A stretch of 64,000 nucleotides of DNA, taken from Blautia pseudococcoides. GTDB taxonomy: Bacteria; Bacillota; Clostridia; Lachnospirales; Lachnospiraceae. The stretch covers positions 4,800,501 to 4,864,500 of the forward strand of contig NZ_CP015405.2 of NCBI RefSeq assembly GCF_001689125.2, read 5' to 3'. Shown here piece by piece: positions 36,559-46,369 of the stretch (position 1 is the stretch's first letter; each line of letters opens with the position of its first letter). The notes beneath the pieces were generated by a model. It made no database searches. It was not told where the DNA came from and saw only the letters and a program-made list of their open reading frames with translations. Both the position numbers and the translations under genes were made by a program.

Positions 36559-37494
36559 ATGTTGGAAACATCAGTAAATACAGACTATAACAATGACTTG
36601 CATGATTGGGCAAGTATGGAACATCAGATATGTTGTCTGGCGGAGGCGGGTTTTACGCATACACAGTGGATCCATGACTGGTCGGAAGAATATATGTACA
36701 GTAAAAGTGAAATGCTTCAGGCAGGAGCAGTTCTGAAACATTACGGAGTAAAGGGACATTCTGTTCATGCAACGGAGGGGGGAAGCCGAAAAGATTACAC
36801 AAACGCAAATGAGTATTTGCGGCTGGCGGGAGCAGACCTTTTAAAAAACAGGATTGATCTGTGTACGCATATGGGAGCAAATGTAATGGTTTTACATATG
36901 CAGCTTCCATTTCGGGAATTTGAGAAAAATGAAAGTAATATGAAAGATTATTACCGGCAGGTATACCGTTCCTTCGATGAGATACAGGGCTATGCGAAAG
37001 CGGCGGGGGTAAAAATTGCACTGGAGAACCTTCTGCTGACGCCTATGAAGTACCAGATTGATAAGTATGAGAGAATTTTTGACAGGTATGATGATGATTT
37101 TATAGGATTGTGTTATGATTCCGGTCATGCCAGTATTATGAGCCAGGATAACTATTATGTATTCCTGGAAAAATATTATGACCGTCTCTATGCGACACAC
37201 CTTCAGGATACAGATTCCATTGCACCCGAAAAGTTGAATGACGCGCAGGCGGTGGTGATGGCAGATGCTCATAGAGTACCATTTACCGGAGTGCTGGATT
37301 GGGATCAGATTGCCCGCTGGGTGGCAAAAGCTCCAATAGATCTTCCTGCGGATTTTGAGGTAGGATTAAAATATGGAGAAGCATTTGAGTCCCATGAGGA
37401 AGAAATAAGTCTGCTGAAAGACTGTCATGAGAGAGCTCTCAGATTTCATCAAATGATACTGGATGCAAAAGCTTCGGAAAGTGTTTGTGATTGA
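36559..37494 (+). CDS. Sugar phosphate isomerase/epimerase (TIM barrel)
   Basis: 311 residues from the ATG at 36559, which follows GGGGGAAAG; the frame is open from a TTG at 36544. It belongs to the AP-endonuclease-2/xylose-isomerase-like superfamily. Metal-binding elements are the Glu in KIALENLL, the Asp and His in CYDSGHASIM and the His in ATHLQDTD. Members isomerise or epimerise sugars. Its position ahead of the ABC importer and alpha-mannosidase, behind the same promoter module, suggests a role in the released sugar's catabolism. Confidence 0.82.
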   Translation: MLETSVNTDYNNDLHDWASMEHQICCLAEAGFTHTQWIHDWSEEYMYSKSEMLQAGAVLKHYGVKGHSVHATEGGSRKDYTNANEYLRLAGADLLKNRIDLCTHMGANVMVLHMQLPFREFEKNESNMKDYYRQVYRSFDEIQGYAKAAGVKIALENLLLTPMKYQIDKYERIFDRYDDDFIGLCYDSGHASIMSQDNYYVFLEKYYDRLYATHLQDTDSIAPEKLNDAQAVVMADAHRVPFTGVLDWDQIARWVAKAPIDLPADFEVGLKYGEAFESHEEEISLLKDCHERALRFHQMILDAKASESVCD

Positions 37495-37655
37495 TAAGAG
37501 AATTCAGGTAATAAAAAATGTAACTTATTGAAGGGACGGCGGGAACTGTATGAAAAAAGCAGTTTCTGCCGCCCTTTTGTTTTGTGTCAATCGGATATGA
37601 ATTGTATAAAAATGCCATATAGTATGGCGCGGGTCCCACATATGCCTGTACGAGA

Positions 37656-37735
37656 TGAACAAAAGAAGACATTCATTGGCAAATAAAGATATGTAAAATG
37701 AATAATGCGGATGCTACAATTCAGATATGAATTTG
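37656..37735 (+). promoter_or_regulatory. Promoter module 2 (ABC importer)
   Basis: This is the second copy of the module at 36388-36466. The -10 box TACAAT (37715-37720) is 17 bp from TGTAAA. The conservation of the upstream block (TGAACAAAAGAAGA-ATTCA) in both copies points to a common activator, probably the YesN-type regulator. Confidence 0.55.
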
Positions 37736-37769
37736 AGTAAGAACAGAAAAGGGAAAGGAAAGTGAAAAT

Positions 37770-38678
37770 ATGCAGAAAGAGGGAAAGAGAAAAGCAAAAG
37801 TGCATTATTCACGGAAAGAGAATCTCACAGGGATTTTGTTTGTGGTGCCGGCGTTGATTCCGCTGCTGATCTTCTGGGTAATACCGGTAGTATGGTCCGG
37901 TGGGCTCAGCTTTACGGACTGGGATATGATGTCTGAAAATATCAACTTCATGGGTCTTAAGAATTTTGCCAGTCTGTTGAGGGACCCTAAATTTGGGGAC
38001 GTACTGTGGAATACACTGGTTTTTGCAGTGGGGAGCACCGTTCCGACGATTGTTTTAGGGTTATTGGTTGCATTATTGATGAATGGAGCAAGAAAAGGAA
38101 CCGGGGTGTATCGTACCGTGATCTTCGCACCGTATATCACACCCATGGTTGCAGTTAGTGTGGTATGGTCCTGGATTTTTGAACCACGTGTGGGGATTTT
38201 GAACTATATTCTGGGGCTCTTTGGACTTCCCGGCAGTCAGTGGACACAAAGCAGCAGTACAGCGATGCTCAGTGTTTTGATCGTGACTGTATGGAAGGGT
38301 ATCGGTTGGACCATGATCTTTTATATGGAAGCGCTTCGGAAGGTTCCGCAGAGTTTGAAGGAGGCAGCAGCCATTGATGGCGCCAATGGATTTCAGCAGT
38401 TTTGGAAAGTTACGCTTCCAATGATATCTCCTACAACATTTTTCCTGGTTATCATGTCCAGTATCAGTTCGCTTCAGGCGTATGACCAGATTCAGGTACT
38501 GACACAGGGAGGTCCGGCAGGTTCCACCCGTACACTGCTATATTATTACTATCAGGAAGCGTTCAGAAATTTTGAAACCGGAAAAGCCTCAGCGGTGGCA
38601 GTGGTGCTGGTGCTTATAACTGTGGTTCTTTCCTGGGCTGAGACTGAAATTTCTAAGAAAACCGTATTCTATAACTAG
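37770..38678 (+). CDS. Sugar ABC permease (MalF/UgpA type)
   Basis: 302 residues with six membrane helices and the EAA loop KEAAAIDGANGFQQFWKVTL. The N-terminus (ENLTGILFVVPALIPLLIFW) is typical of CUT1 family permeases. AAAGGAAAG precedes the ATG. It works with the next permease and the lipoprotein at 39553; no ATPase gene is nearby. Confidence 0.92.
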   Translation: MQKEGKRKAKVHYSRKENLTGILFVVPALIPLLIFWVIPVVWSGGLSFTDWDMMSENINFMGLKNFASLLRDPKFGDVLWNTLVFAVGSTVPTIVLGLLVALLMNGARKGTGVYRTVIFAPYITPMVAVSVVWSWIFEPRVGILNYILGLFGLPGSQWTQSSSTAMLSVLIVTVWKGIGWTMIFYMEALRKVPQSLKEAAAIDGANGFQQFWKVTLPMISPTTFFLVIMSSISSLQAYDQIQVLTQGGPAGSTRTLLYYYYQEAFRNFETGKASAVAVVLVLITVVLSWAETEISKKTVFYN

Positions 38679-38690
38679 GAGGTGACAACA

Positions 38691-39530
38691 GTGACGAGAA
38701 AAAAAGGAATAAAGAATAGTCTGGTTCATGTGGTTTTGGTTTTGACAAGTTTTTTAATAGCATTTCCATTTCTATGGATGTTCACCAATTCCATAAAGAC
38801 GAAAAATGAAATCTGGGAAGTTCCGCCAAAGGTTTTTCCTTCAGTGGCACAGTGGATCAACTACGGAGATGCTCTGGCAGACGGAACATTTTTTAAATAT
38901 ATGTGGAATAGTGCTTACACAGCGGTTATTATTACAGCAGTGATCTTAATTAATTCAGCAATGTTTGCATATGCGCTGGTTCATATCCATTTTCGCGGGA
39001 AAAATATTTTGATCGCATTGATCATGATTACATACATTATGCCGGCCAGTACAACTTATGTGCCATCATATGTGATTTTATCAAAATTAGGATTGATGAA
39101 TACCCATGCCGGCTATATTTTTTCCAGTTGTGCAAGTATTTTTAATATCTTTTTTTTAAGAACGGTATTTGCACAGATCAGTCCGGGTATTGTGGAAGCG
39201 GCACGTATTGACGGGGCAGGACATTGGAAGATTCTATGGAAGGTAGTTTCCCCCATGTCAGTTTCATCGTTTGTTACCCTGGGATTACTTTCCTTCCTGG
39301 GCAGTTATAACAGTTTTATGTGGCCTTCCTTATTGATTCACGATAAAGAAAAATACCTGGTGAGCATGGGCCTGCAGGCATTCTTCACATCGGAAGGTGC
39401 TTATGGATTGAAGTGGGGAACTATTATGGCAGCATGTTGTGTGATCGTATTTCCATTGTTGTTACTGTTCTTTTTCGGACAACGTTGGATTTTAAACGGA
39501 ATTACCAGTGATGCTGCGGTAAAAGAATAA
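38691..39530 (+). CDS. Sugar ABC permease (MalG/UgpE type)
   Basis: About 279 residues with six membrane helices and the EAA loop VEAARIDGAGHWKILWKVVS. The likely start is the GTG at 38691, 8 nt after AGGAGG; an in-frame GTG at 38682 overlaps that site. It is the second channel subunit of this CUT1 importer. Confidence 0.9.
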   Translation: MTRKKGIKNSLVHVVLVLTSFLIAFPFLWMFTNSIKTKNEIWEVPPKVFPSVAQWINYGDALADGTFFKYMWNSAYTAVIITAVILINSAMFAYALVHIHFRGKNILIALIMITYIMPASTTYVPSYVILSKLGLMNTHAGYIFSSCASIFNIFFLRTVFAQISPGIVEAARIDGAGHWKILWKVVSPMSVSSFVTLGLLSFLGSYNSFMWPSLLIHDKEKYLVSMGLQAFFTSEGAYGLKWGTIMAACCVIVFPLLLLFFFGQRWILNGITSDAAVKE

Positions 39531-39552
39531 AAAAGTTAAGGAGAAAACGAAA

Positions 39553-40887
39553 ATGAAAAAACGAACAATTGCACTGACACTGGCAATGCTGACAATGGTA
39601 TCAGCAGTTGGATGCGGAAAGTCTGAATCCGGAAATACAGCAAAGGGCGGAAACGAAAGCGCTTCAGGCCCGGTGGAAATTGAATTCTGGTACGGGCTGG
39701 GGGGAACTCTGGGTGAGACTATGGAAGAGATGATTGTAGCCTTTAATGAGTCACAGGATGAGATTGTTGTGAAAGGTGTGGTTCAGTCAAGCTATGAGGA
39801 GACCAGTAAGATGCTGCAGGCGGCGATTGCATCCGGAGAAGTTCCGGCCTGTTATTTGGGCAGCCACATAGACTCCACTACGTTTGCGGAAAAAGGGGTA
39901 TTGGAATATATGGATGATTATATTGCTGCAGATCCTGAATTTGACAAAGATGACATTATAGAAGCCTTCATGGATTATTGCCGGGACAGTGAAGGTTATG
40001 TGTACAGCCTTCCGGTATGGGGAACTACACAGGTAGTTTACTATAGAAAAGATATGTTTGAAGAAGTGGGCCTGGATCCGGATGAAGTATTTGCTACCTG
40101 GCAGAATGTTGCTGATGCAGCACGTACGCTGCAGGAACATTATAAAACAGAGGAACCCAATTTCTTCGGATTTGAGCCAATGTCCGGACCTGACTGTCTG
40201 GTTGACATTGCATGCAGTAATGCAGGAACCATTGTAAGTGAAGACGAGAAAACCGTTACCTTTAACAGTGACGCATTTGTGGAAGCAATGGAATCTGCCC
40301 GCAAATGGATCAATGAAGAGAAAATCATGGGAATCCACTTTGGCGGAGACGGCTGGGAATATTGGTATAAGACCATTGATGATGTAATGCAGGGAAGGGC
40401 CGGAGGATATATAGGTTCCAGCGGAGACCAGGGAGACCTTGATTTTGACATTATTGCGGCACATGTGCAGCCCGGATTTAACGACAACCCGCCGAAACCT
40501 TATGTAGACCCCATTACAGCGGCAATTGTGAAGAAAGCACCGGATGTTGAAAAACAGGCAGCTTTCAAATTTCTTACCTATCTTAATAAAGTGGGAACAA
40601 AAAATTTCTCTATGAGTGCAGGATATGTACCGGTACGCAGTTCTGTAAAAGAAGATGAAGAGTATAAAGCATATTTGGAAAAGAATCCACAGGCACTTGT
40701 GCCGATCGAACAGGCTGAACTTGGACGCAGAAAGTGGCATGATATTACCGGTGGTGACGTAATGACGGCTTTGTCCGATGCATGTGACCTGATCGAGATT
40801 GAAAATGTACCGGCAAAAGAAGCGCTGGATGACGCGGCAGTTATTGCGCAGCAGGCATTGGATGAATACTGGGCAAATCAGGAATAG
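39553..40887 (+). CDS. Sugar-binding lipoprotein
   Basis: 444 residues. The lipoprotein signal (MKKRTIALTLAMLTMVSAVG) ends before Cys. The mature protein is a family 1 binding protein (VEIEFWYGLGGTLGETMEEM, then YSLPVWGTTQVVYYRKDMF). It supplies substrate to the permeases just upstream. From the neighbouring GH38, an alpha-mannoside from N-glycans or mannan is the best guess. Confidence 0.9.
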   Translation: MKKRTIALTLAMLTMVSAVGCGKSESGNTAKGGNESASGPVEIEFWYGLGGTLGETMEEMIVAFNESQDEIVVKGVVQSSYEETSKMLQAAIASGEVPACYLGSHIDSTTFAEKGVLEYMDDYIAADPEFDKDDIIEAFMDYCRDSEGYVYSLPVWGTTQVVYYRKDMFEEVGLDPDEVFATWQNVADAARTLQEHYKTEEPNFFGFEPMSGPDCLVDIACSNAGTIVSEDEKTVTFNSDAFVEAMESARKWINEEKIMGIHFGGDGWEYWYKTIDDVMQGRAGGYIGSSGDQGDLDFDIIAAHVQPGFNDNPPKPYVDPITAAIVKKAPDVEKQAAFKFLTYLNKVGTKNFSMSAGYVPVRSSVKEDEEYKAYLEKNPQALVPIEQAELGRRKWHDITGGDVMTALSDACDLIEIENVPAKEALDDAAVIAQQALDEYWANQE

Positions 40888-40896
40888 ATAAAAAAT

Positions 40897-42138
40897 ATGA
40901 AAAATGCAAGAAAAAACAGTGCAGCAGCATTGGGAATGGTATGTTGGATCGTATATTTTTCGATCTATCTTGGACGTTTGAATTTTTCTGCAAGTATGGG
41001 TGATATGACTCAGACAGGATTGTGGGGGAAAACAGAGCTGGGAAGTGTTGCGGCGGCATTTTATCTGGCATACGGACTGGCTCAGATTCCCTGCGGCATT
41101 CTGGGAGACAAAATTTCGCCTAAGAAACTGGTTTCCATTGGTCTGATTGGGACTACAGCGGCCAATTTATTATTTCCGTTTGTTGACAGCGTTACAGGAA
41201 TGCAGATTCTGTGGTTTTTAAATGGTGTATCCCAGGCCATGATCTGGCCGCCGGTGGTAAAGATGGTGATAAATCTGACTTACGGACAGCAGTCGGTAAA
41301 TATTATCTTAATGTTGTCATTTACAGCTCCGGCGGGAATGCTTGCGGCATATCTTCTGGATGCAGTTATGCTAAAGGCAGCAAACTGGAGATACTGTTTC
41401 TGGAGTGCCGGAATCTGGCTTGCTGCAGTTGTGCTGTTGTGGCAGACCGCAATTCCGATCATTGAGAAAAAAGCTGAAAAAGTTCAGAAGCCAATTCAGA
41501 ATACACAGCCCGGCAAAAGGCAGGTAAATAAAAAGGAGATATCTCTGGCAGCTTCCGGGGTTTTGTGGATGCTTACTGCTGCGTTTATTCATGGCGTATT
41601 AAAAGATGGACTGACAACCTGGATACCTACTTATCTGATAGAAAGATTTACCATCAGTTCGTCATTATCGGTTATTATTTCTATGGTGATTCCCATAGTG
41701 AATCTGTCAGGTGTCTATATGGCAGGATATGGGAACCGGACGCTTTTTAAGAATGAAACCAAGACCGGAGCAGTTTTCTTTGGGGTTTCTGTTTTATGCA
41801 TTGCTTTGATGATGACAGGACTTTCCCTTCCGGGAAGTATGGTGGTATTTGCAGTGGTTACCAGTATGATGACAGGAGTAAATACATTGTTTGTCAGTTT
41901 ACTGCCCATGCATTTCCGTGGTGAAGGTAAAGTATCTACCGCAACAGGGGTTTTAAATGCCATTACCCACCTGGGAAGTGCAGCAGCCAGTATCCTGTTC
42001 GGTGCGCTGACAGAAAAGTTTGGTTGGGGTGGAACAGAATTTGCCTGGTGTCTGTGTGGAATTGCCGGAATGTTCTGCTGCATAATACCTATAAAACGCT
42101 GGGGGAATATCAGAAAGAATATTTATACGGAATACTGA
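40897..42138 (+). CDS. MFS transporter (organophosphate antiporter-like)
   Basis: 413 residues with twelve predicted helices. The N-terminal signature (WIVYFSIYLGRLNFSASMGD, then GLAQIPCGILGDKISPKKLV) matches the GlpT/UhpT branch of the major facilitator superfamily. It starts 9 nt after the binding-protein gene, so it is in the same operon, and a strong terminator follows. A sugar or sugar phosphate is the likely cargo; export of a breakdown product is also possible. Confidence 0.85.
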   Translation: MKNARKNSAAALGMVCWIVYFSIYLGRLNFSASMGDMTQTGLWGKTELGSVAAAFYLAYGLAQIPCGILGDKISPKKLVSIGLIGTTAANLLFPFVDSVTGMQILWFLNGVSQAMIWPPVVKMVINLTYGQQSVNIILMLSFTAPAGMLAAYLLDAVMLKAANWRYCFWSAGIWLAAVVLLWQTAIPIIEKKAEKVQKPIQNTQPGKRQVNKKEISLAASGVLWMLTAAFIHGVLKDGLTTWIPTYLIERFTISSSLSVIISMVIPIVNLSGVYMAGYGNRTLFKNETKTGAVFFGVSVLCIALMMTGLSLPGSMVVFAVVTSMMTGVNTLFVSLLPMHFRGEGKVSTATGVLNAITHLGSAAASILFGALTEKFGWGGTEFAWCLCGIAGMFCCIIPIKRWGNIRKNIYTEY

Positions 42139-42180
42139 TAACAGTCCCATTAAAATTATGAGAATTCAGGAATGAAAATT

Positions 42181-42220
42181 AAGGTGTGCAGATATGTAGT
42201 AAAAATCTGCACACCTTTTT
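42181..42220 (+). terminator. Rho-independent terminator
   Basis: A perfect 13-bp stem AAGGTGTGCAGAT / ATCTGCACACCTT with an 11-nt loop is followed by a T run. It ends the ABC-MFS operon and separates it from the GH38 gene, which therefore needs its own promoter in 42221-42385. Confidence 0.92.
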
Positions 42221-42385
42221 ATCGGTGTAAGTGAAGAATGAAAAAAGCCACATATGACGGAGATAAATATTATAATTTACACATAAAATTCACAGAAACA
42301 CAAGACAAAAAGGAAGTTTTTGTTTAAAGTATAAATAAAAGATCAGTTGAGAGAAGCAAAATTTTACTATTAGGAGGAGCAACAA

Positions 42386-45300
42386 ATGTTTTTGACACTG
42401 GATAAGTTTGAAAGAAGAGTAAGCGAACTGGGCCGGCGCAGATATTTTGGCCATCAGTGCATCGCGCCGTTCATATCTATGGAGGGAAATCTTCCAAAAG
42501 ACGAGAGCTATTGCGGACTGCCCGAGAAAATAGAAGGGCCGGAGTTCGGAATCAACAATTCCTTTGTGGGAAGAGACCGTTATCTGTGGATTGAAAAAGG
42601 GGTGACACTGCCAAAAGCAAAAGAAGGCTGTGAAGTAGTTGGTTTATTTGACTTTGGTGAGACCGGAGGAGGTTACAACAGCGGATTTGAGTCCATGCTG
42701 TATGTGGATGAACATCCATATCAGGGCGTGGATACCAACCACAATGAAGTTATTTTTCATGGGGAGGAGGGAAAAGCGGTACGTCTCACATTCCTTCTCT
42801 GGACCGGATTGGAAGGGGGCGGCGCACACCGCACCTTTTTCCATCAGTGTAAACAGGCGGATGTGGCGTATCTGCATAAGACGACAGATGAGCTGTATTA
42901 TTTCGCAAAAGCCATCACCGGTACACTGCGGCTGATGCCGGAGGACAACGAGCAGTATGTGAGGCTGAAAACCGCTCTGGACCGGGCGTTTCAGTTTATC
43001 AACTGGGATGAGGAATATTTCTATGAGACAGTGGAGACAGCCTATGAGGTTCTGATGACTGAGCTTGACCAGATGAAGAAACATACCGATGTGACAGTCA
43101 GCGTAGTAGGACATACCCATATTGACGTGGCATGGCTGTGGCGGCTGAAGCACACCAGAGAGAAAGCACAGCGCTCTTTTTCTACCGTGCTCCGCCTGAT
43201 GGAACTGTATGATGAGTTTATTTTCCTTCAGACCCAGCCTCAGCTTTACAAATATATCAAAGAAGACTGCCCGGAACTGTATGCCAAGATCAAAGAAAAA
43301 GTGGCGGAAGGCAAATGGGAACCCGACGGCGGCATGTGGGTGGAAGCTGACTGTAACATTTCCTCCGGTGAAGCACTGGTGCGCCAGTTCCTCCACGGGA
43401 CCCGTTTTATGGAGAAGGAGTTTGGAAAAAAATGTGAGTATCTGTGGCTGCCTGACGTATTCGGTTACAGCTGGGCGCTGCCTCAGATTCTGAAACAGTG
43501 TGAGATAGACACATTTATGACTACCAAGATCAGTTGGAACCAGTTTAACAGCATTCCCGATGACCTGTTCCGATGGAGAGGGATTGACGGAAGCGAGGTG
43601 CTGACTTATTTTGTAAATACCCCCAGTGAGGGACAGGACTCAGACACCAGATATGCCACATATAACGGAATGGTGACACCTCATGCAGTGATCGGAAGCT
43701 GGAAGAAATTTAAGAACAAGGAACTGAGCAGCGAGACGCTGATCTCCTATGGTTACGGTGACGGAGGCGGCGGTGTTACCAGGGATATGCTGGAACTGAG
43801 AAGAGCCATGGACGTGATTCCTGGTCTGCCGAAAATAAAGGCTGTACAGGCGAAAGATTTCTTCCGCAGAATGCATGAAAATGTGGAGAAAACGGATCGC
43901 TACGTCCACACCTGGGATGGGGAACTGTATCTGGAATACCACAGAGGAACGTATACATCCCAGGCATATAATAAGAAAACAAACCGCCGTTTGGAAAACA
44001 AACTGGCCCGGACAGAATGGCTGTCCTCTCTGTCTTACATCCTGAGCGGAAATTACGCACAGCAGGAGCTGAATAAAAACTGGGAATGTGTGCTGCTTCA
44101 CCAGTTCCATGATATTATCCCGGGCTCTTCCATCCATGAAGTTTATGAGGATTCCCATGTAAACTATGGCATTGCGGAGGAGAGGGCAGACCGGATAACA
44201 GGTGATGCGCTTAAAATTGTTTCAAAACCGGAAGCGCATGTGTACAGCGTATACACCACCAATAGCTTTGGTGGAAAAGAGCTGGTTCTGATTTCGGAAG
44301 AAGGGACAGGAAGATTTGCAGATGAAAAGGGACAAAAGCTGGAAGCCCAGAAGACTGCAGGCGGATATGAAGTTCTGGTGGAGGCGGAACCATTTGGGGC
44401 AGTTGCCGTGAAGTTTGAGCCTGTTCAAGATGTGCATTATGAAGCTGAAGATACTTCCGGTGACAGCTTTTCATTTGACGGAAATACACTGGAAACTCCA
44501 ATCTACACCATTTCCTGGAACGAGGACGGACAGTTGACTGAGATTTTCGATAAAGAGGCGGACAGGTCTGTGCTGAAAAAGGGACAGCCCGGAAATGTAC
44601 TGGAAATCTATGAGGACAAGCCCATTAATTACGATGCCTGGGATATTGATATTTTCTATACCCAGAAAAAAGAAACGGCAAAGCTGGCAGAAGTTGTAGA
44701 ACTGGTGGAAAAGGGAGCGTTAAAAGCAGTGGTACGCTTTGTATTTAAGTACCACAAGTCCACCATCCGGCAGGATATGACAGTGTATAAAGATTCCCGA
44801 AGAATTGATTTTGTCACCCGGGCAGACTGGCAGGAGACCCAGAGACTTCTGAAAACTGCATTTTACACCAATATCCGTTCCACAAAGGCAGTCTATGATA
44901 TCCAGTTCGGACATGCAGAGCGCCCCACCCACTGGAACACCAGCTGGGACTGGGCAAGATACGAAGTCTGCGGACATAAATGGGCAGACCTTTCAGAAAA
45001 CGGATATGGTGTCAGCCTGTTGAATGATTGTAAATATGGTTACAGCATCAAGGACAATGCAGTAAAGTTAAGCCTGTTGAAGAGCGCAGTTTATCCGGAC
45101 ACCATGGCAGACAAAGGGGTGCATGAATTTATTTATTCTCTGTATCCCCATATTGGAAATGTGACAGAAGGCGGCACCATCGAAGCTGCCAACCAGCTGA
45201 ACCTGCCTGCACAGGTTGTTTCCGGTGTATTTACAGACCGGAGAAAGATTGTGGAAGTGTCTTCGGGCTGTGTGCAGATTGATGCAGTGAAGAAAGCGGA

Positions 45301-45499
45301 GGATGAAAACTGCCTGATCGTGAGGCTGCATGAGTGCAGGGGCGGAAGCAGAAAAGTGACCCTTACTTCCCAGTTTGATGTAAAACGTATCGTGCCCTGT
45401 AATTTACTGGAGCATGACAGCGGAGAGGCGGTGGAAGGCTCCAAAGTATCCTTTGAGGTTACACCGTTTATGATCAAGACCTTTAAACTGTATCTGTAA
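42386..45499 (+). CDS. Alpha-mannosidase, glycoside hydrolase family 38
   Basis: 1037 residues, full length for the family. The zinc motif is HTHIDVAWLW (His243, Asp247 region), followed by GGMWVEADCNISSGEALVRQ, the nucleophile Asp357 in WLPDVFGYSW and HQFHDIIPGSSIHEVY. C-terminal beta domains follow. No signal peptide, so it cleaves imported alpha-mannosides in the cytoplasm. GGAGGAG precedes the ATG. It sits between the ABC-MFS operon and a DUF3786 gene. Confidence 0.93.
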   Translation: MFLTLDKFERRVSELGRRRYFGHQCIAPFISMEGNLPKDESYCGLPEKIEGPEFGINNSFVGRDRYLWIEKGVTLPKAKEGCEVVGLFDFGETGGGYNSGFESMLYVDEHPYQGVDTNHNEVIFHGEEGKAVRLTFLLWTGLEGGGAHRTFFHQCKQADVAYLHKTTDELYYFAKAITGTLRLMPEDNEQYVRLKTALDRAFQFINWDEEYFYETVETAYEVLMTELDQMKKHTDVTVSVVGHTHIDVAWLWRLKHTREKAQRSFSTVLRLMELYDEFIFLQTQPQLYKYIKEDCPELYAKIKEKVAEGKWEPDGGMWVEADCNISSGEALVRQFLHGTRFMEKEFGKKCEYLWLPDVFGYSWALPQILKQCEIDTFMTTKISWNQFNSIPDDLFRWRGIDGSEVLTYFVNTPSEGQDSDTRYATYNGMVTPHAVIGSWKKFKNKELSSETLISYGYGDGGGGVTRDMLELRRAMDVIPGLPKIKAVQAKDFFRRMHENVEKTDRYVHTWDGELYLEYHRGTYTSQAYNKKTNRRLENKLARTEWLSSLSYILSGNYAQQELNKNWECVLLHQFHDIIPGSSIHEVYEDSHVNYGIAEERADRITGDALKIVSKPEAHVYSVYTTNSFGGKELVLISEEGTGRFADEKGQKLEAQKTAGGYEVLVEAEPFGAVAVKFEPVQDVHYEAEDTSGDSFSFDGNTLETPIYTISWNEDGQLTEIFDKEADRSVLKKGQPGNVLEIYEDKPINYDAWDIDIFYTQKKETAKLAEVVELVEKGALKAVVRFVFKYHKSTIRQDMTVYKDSRRIDFVTRADWQETQRLLKTAFYTNIRSTKAVYDIQFGHAERPTHWNTSWDWARYEVCGHKWADLSENGYGVSLLNDCKYGYSIKDNAVKLSLLKSAVYPDTMADKGVHEFIYSLYPHIGNVTEGGTIEAANQLNLPAQVVSGVFTDRRKIVEVSSGCVQIDAVKKAEDENCLIVRLHECRGGSRKVTLTSQFDVKRIVPCNLLEHDSGEAVEGSKVSFEVTPFMIKTFKLYL

Positions 45500-45517
45500 A
45501 AGTGGAGAAAAAGGATC

Positions 45518-46150
45518 GTGAAAAACAATATATCTAACTATGAAAAGATGAAAAACCATATGGCAGGCGTATTTTTGCAGTATGATCAGGAGAGAATGAT
45601 TCAAAAGTTCGCGCTGGAACATGACAAAAACTATATTTATATTCCGTTTGTCGGGAGAAGATACCGCATTGACCGTTTGAAGGGAACTGTAACTTGGTCA
45701 AATGACTTTTTCCAAACAGAAGAAAAGGCAGATTATAATGAAGTCATGACCATATATGATGTGCTTTGTTATTCTAAGGAGAATTGTTATCTCGCTGATG
45801 AATGGGTAAATGTAGGAAGTCTCGCTTCTATCCAAGGCGGTACCTTAGCAAAAGGGAATGATTTTTTTCAAAATGCAGGGCAGTATTTTGACGGGAAAAC
45901 GAATAAACTGGCCCGTGCCTGTGAGATCCTTGGGGGAAGAAAAATAAAAAAAGGAGATGTGGGTTATGAACTTGCGTTGTTTCCTTTTCTTCCCCTGTCC
46001 TTGTGTTTCTGGGAATCTGATGAGGACTTTCCCGCCAGTCTGCAGATTCTGACAGATAAGAACATTCTTGATTATATGCATTACGAAACACTGATGTTTG
46101 CCATCACACATATACTCAATCGTTTGAAAGATGAATGTGAGGAAGGTTGA
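45518..46150 (+). CDS. DUF3786 protein
   Basis: 210 residues, starting with GTG (GGAG 10 nt upstream). The recognisable parts are IPFVGRRYRIDRLKGTVTW, NEVMTIYDVLCYSKEN and YELALFPFLPLSLCFWESDE, which fit DUF3786, a family of unknown function common in anaerobes. It starts 18 nt after the mannosidase gene and is probably co-transcribed; a terminator follows at 46230. Confidence 0.78.
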   Translation: MKNNISNYEKMKNHMAGVFLQYDQERMIQKFALEHDKNYIYIPFVGRRYRIDRLKGTVTWSNDFFQTEEKADYNEVMTIYDVLCYSKENCYLADEWVNVGSLASIQGGTLAKGNDFFQNAGQYFDGKTNKLARACEILGGRKIKKGDVGYELALFPFLPLSLCFWESDEDFPASLQILTDKNILDYMHYETLMFAITHILNRLKDECEEG

Positions 46151-46229
46151 ATATTTGATCATCCTGGCGCCATAAGATTTTTTATGGACTTCATGGTAGA
46201 GTACGGCCATTGAAATATATAGGAAAAGC

Positions 46230-46266
46230 GGCATAAACGCAGGGTTTATGCCAATTTTCTTTTTTT
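46230..46266 (+). terminator. Rho-independent terminator
   Basis: The stem GGCATAAAC / (G)TTTATGCC with a short loop is followed by AATTTTCTTTTTTT, 80 nt past the DUF3786 gene. Confidence 0.75.
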
Positions 46267-46369
46267 ACCATGGGAACCATATTAATTATCTTGCCCTTCC
46301 CGCCATAAATGTCTATAATATTCATCAAAGCCCCCCAAAACACTGCAAAATACGAAGGAAATCAACAAA

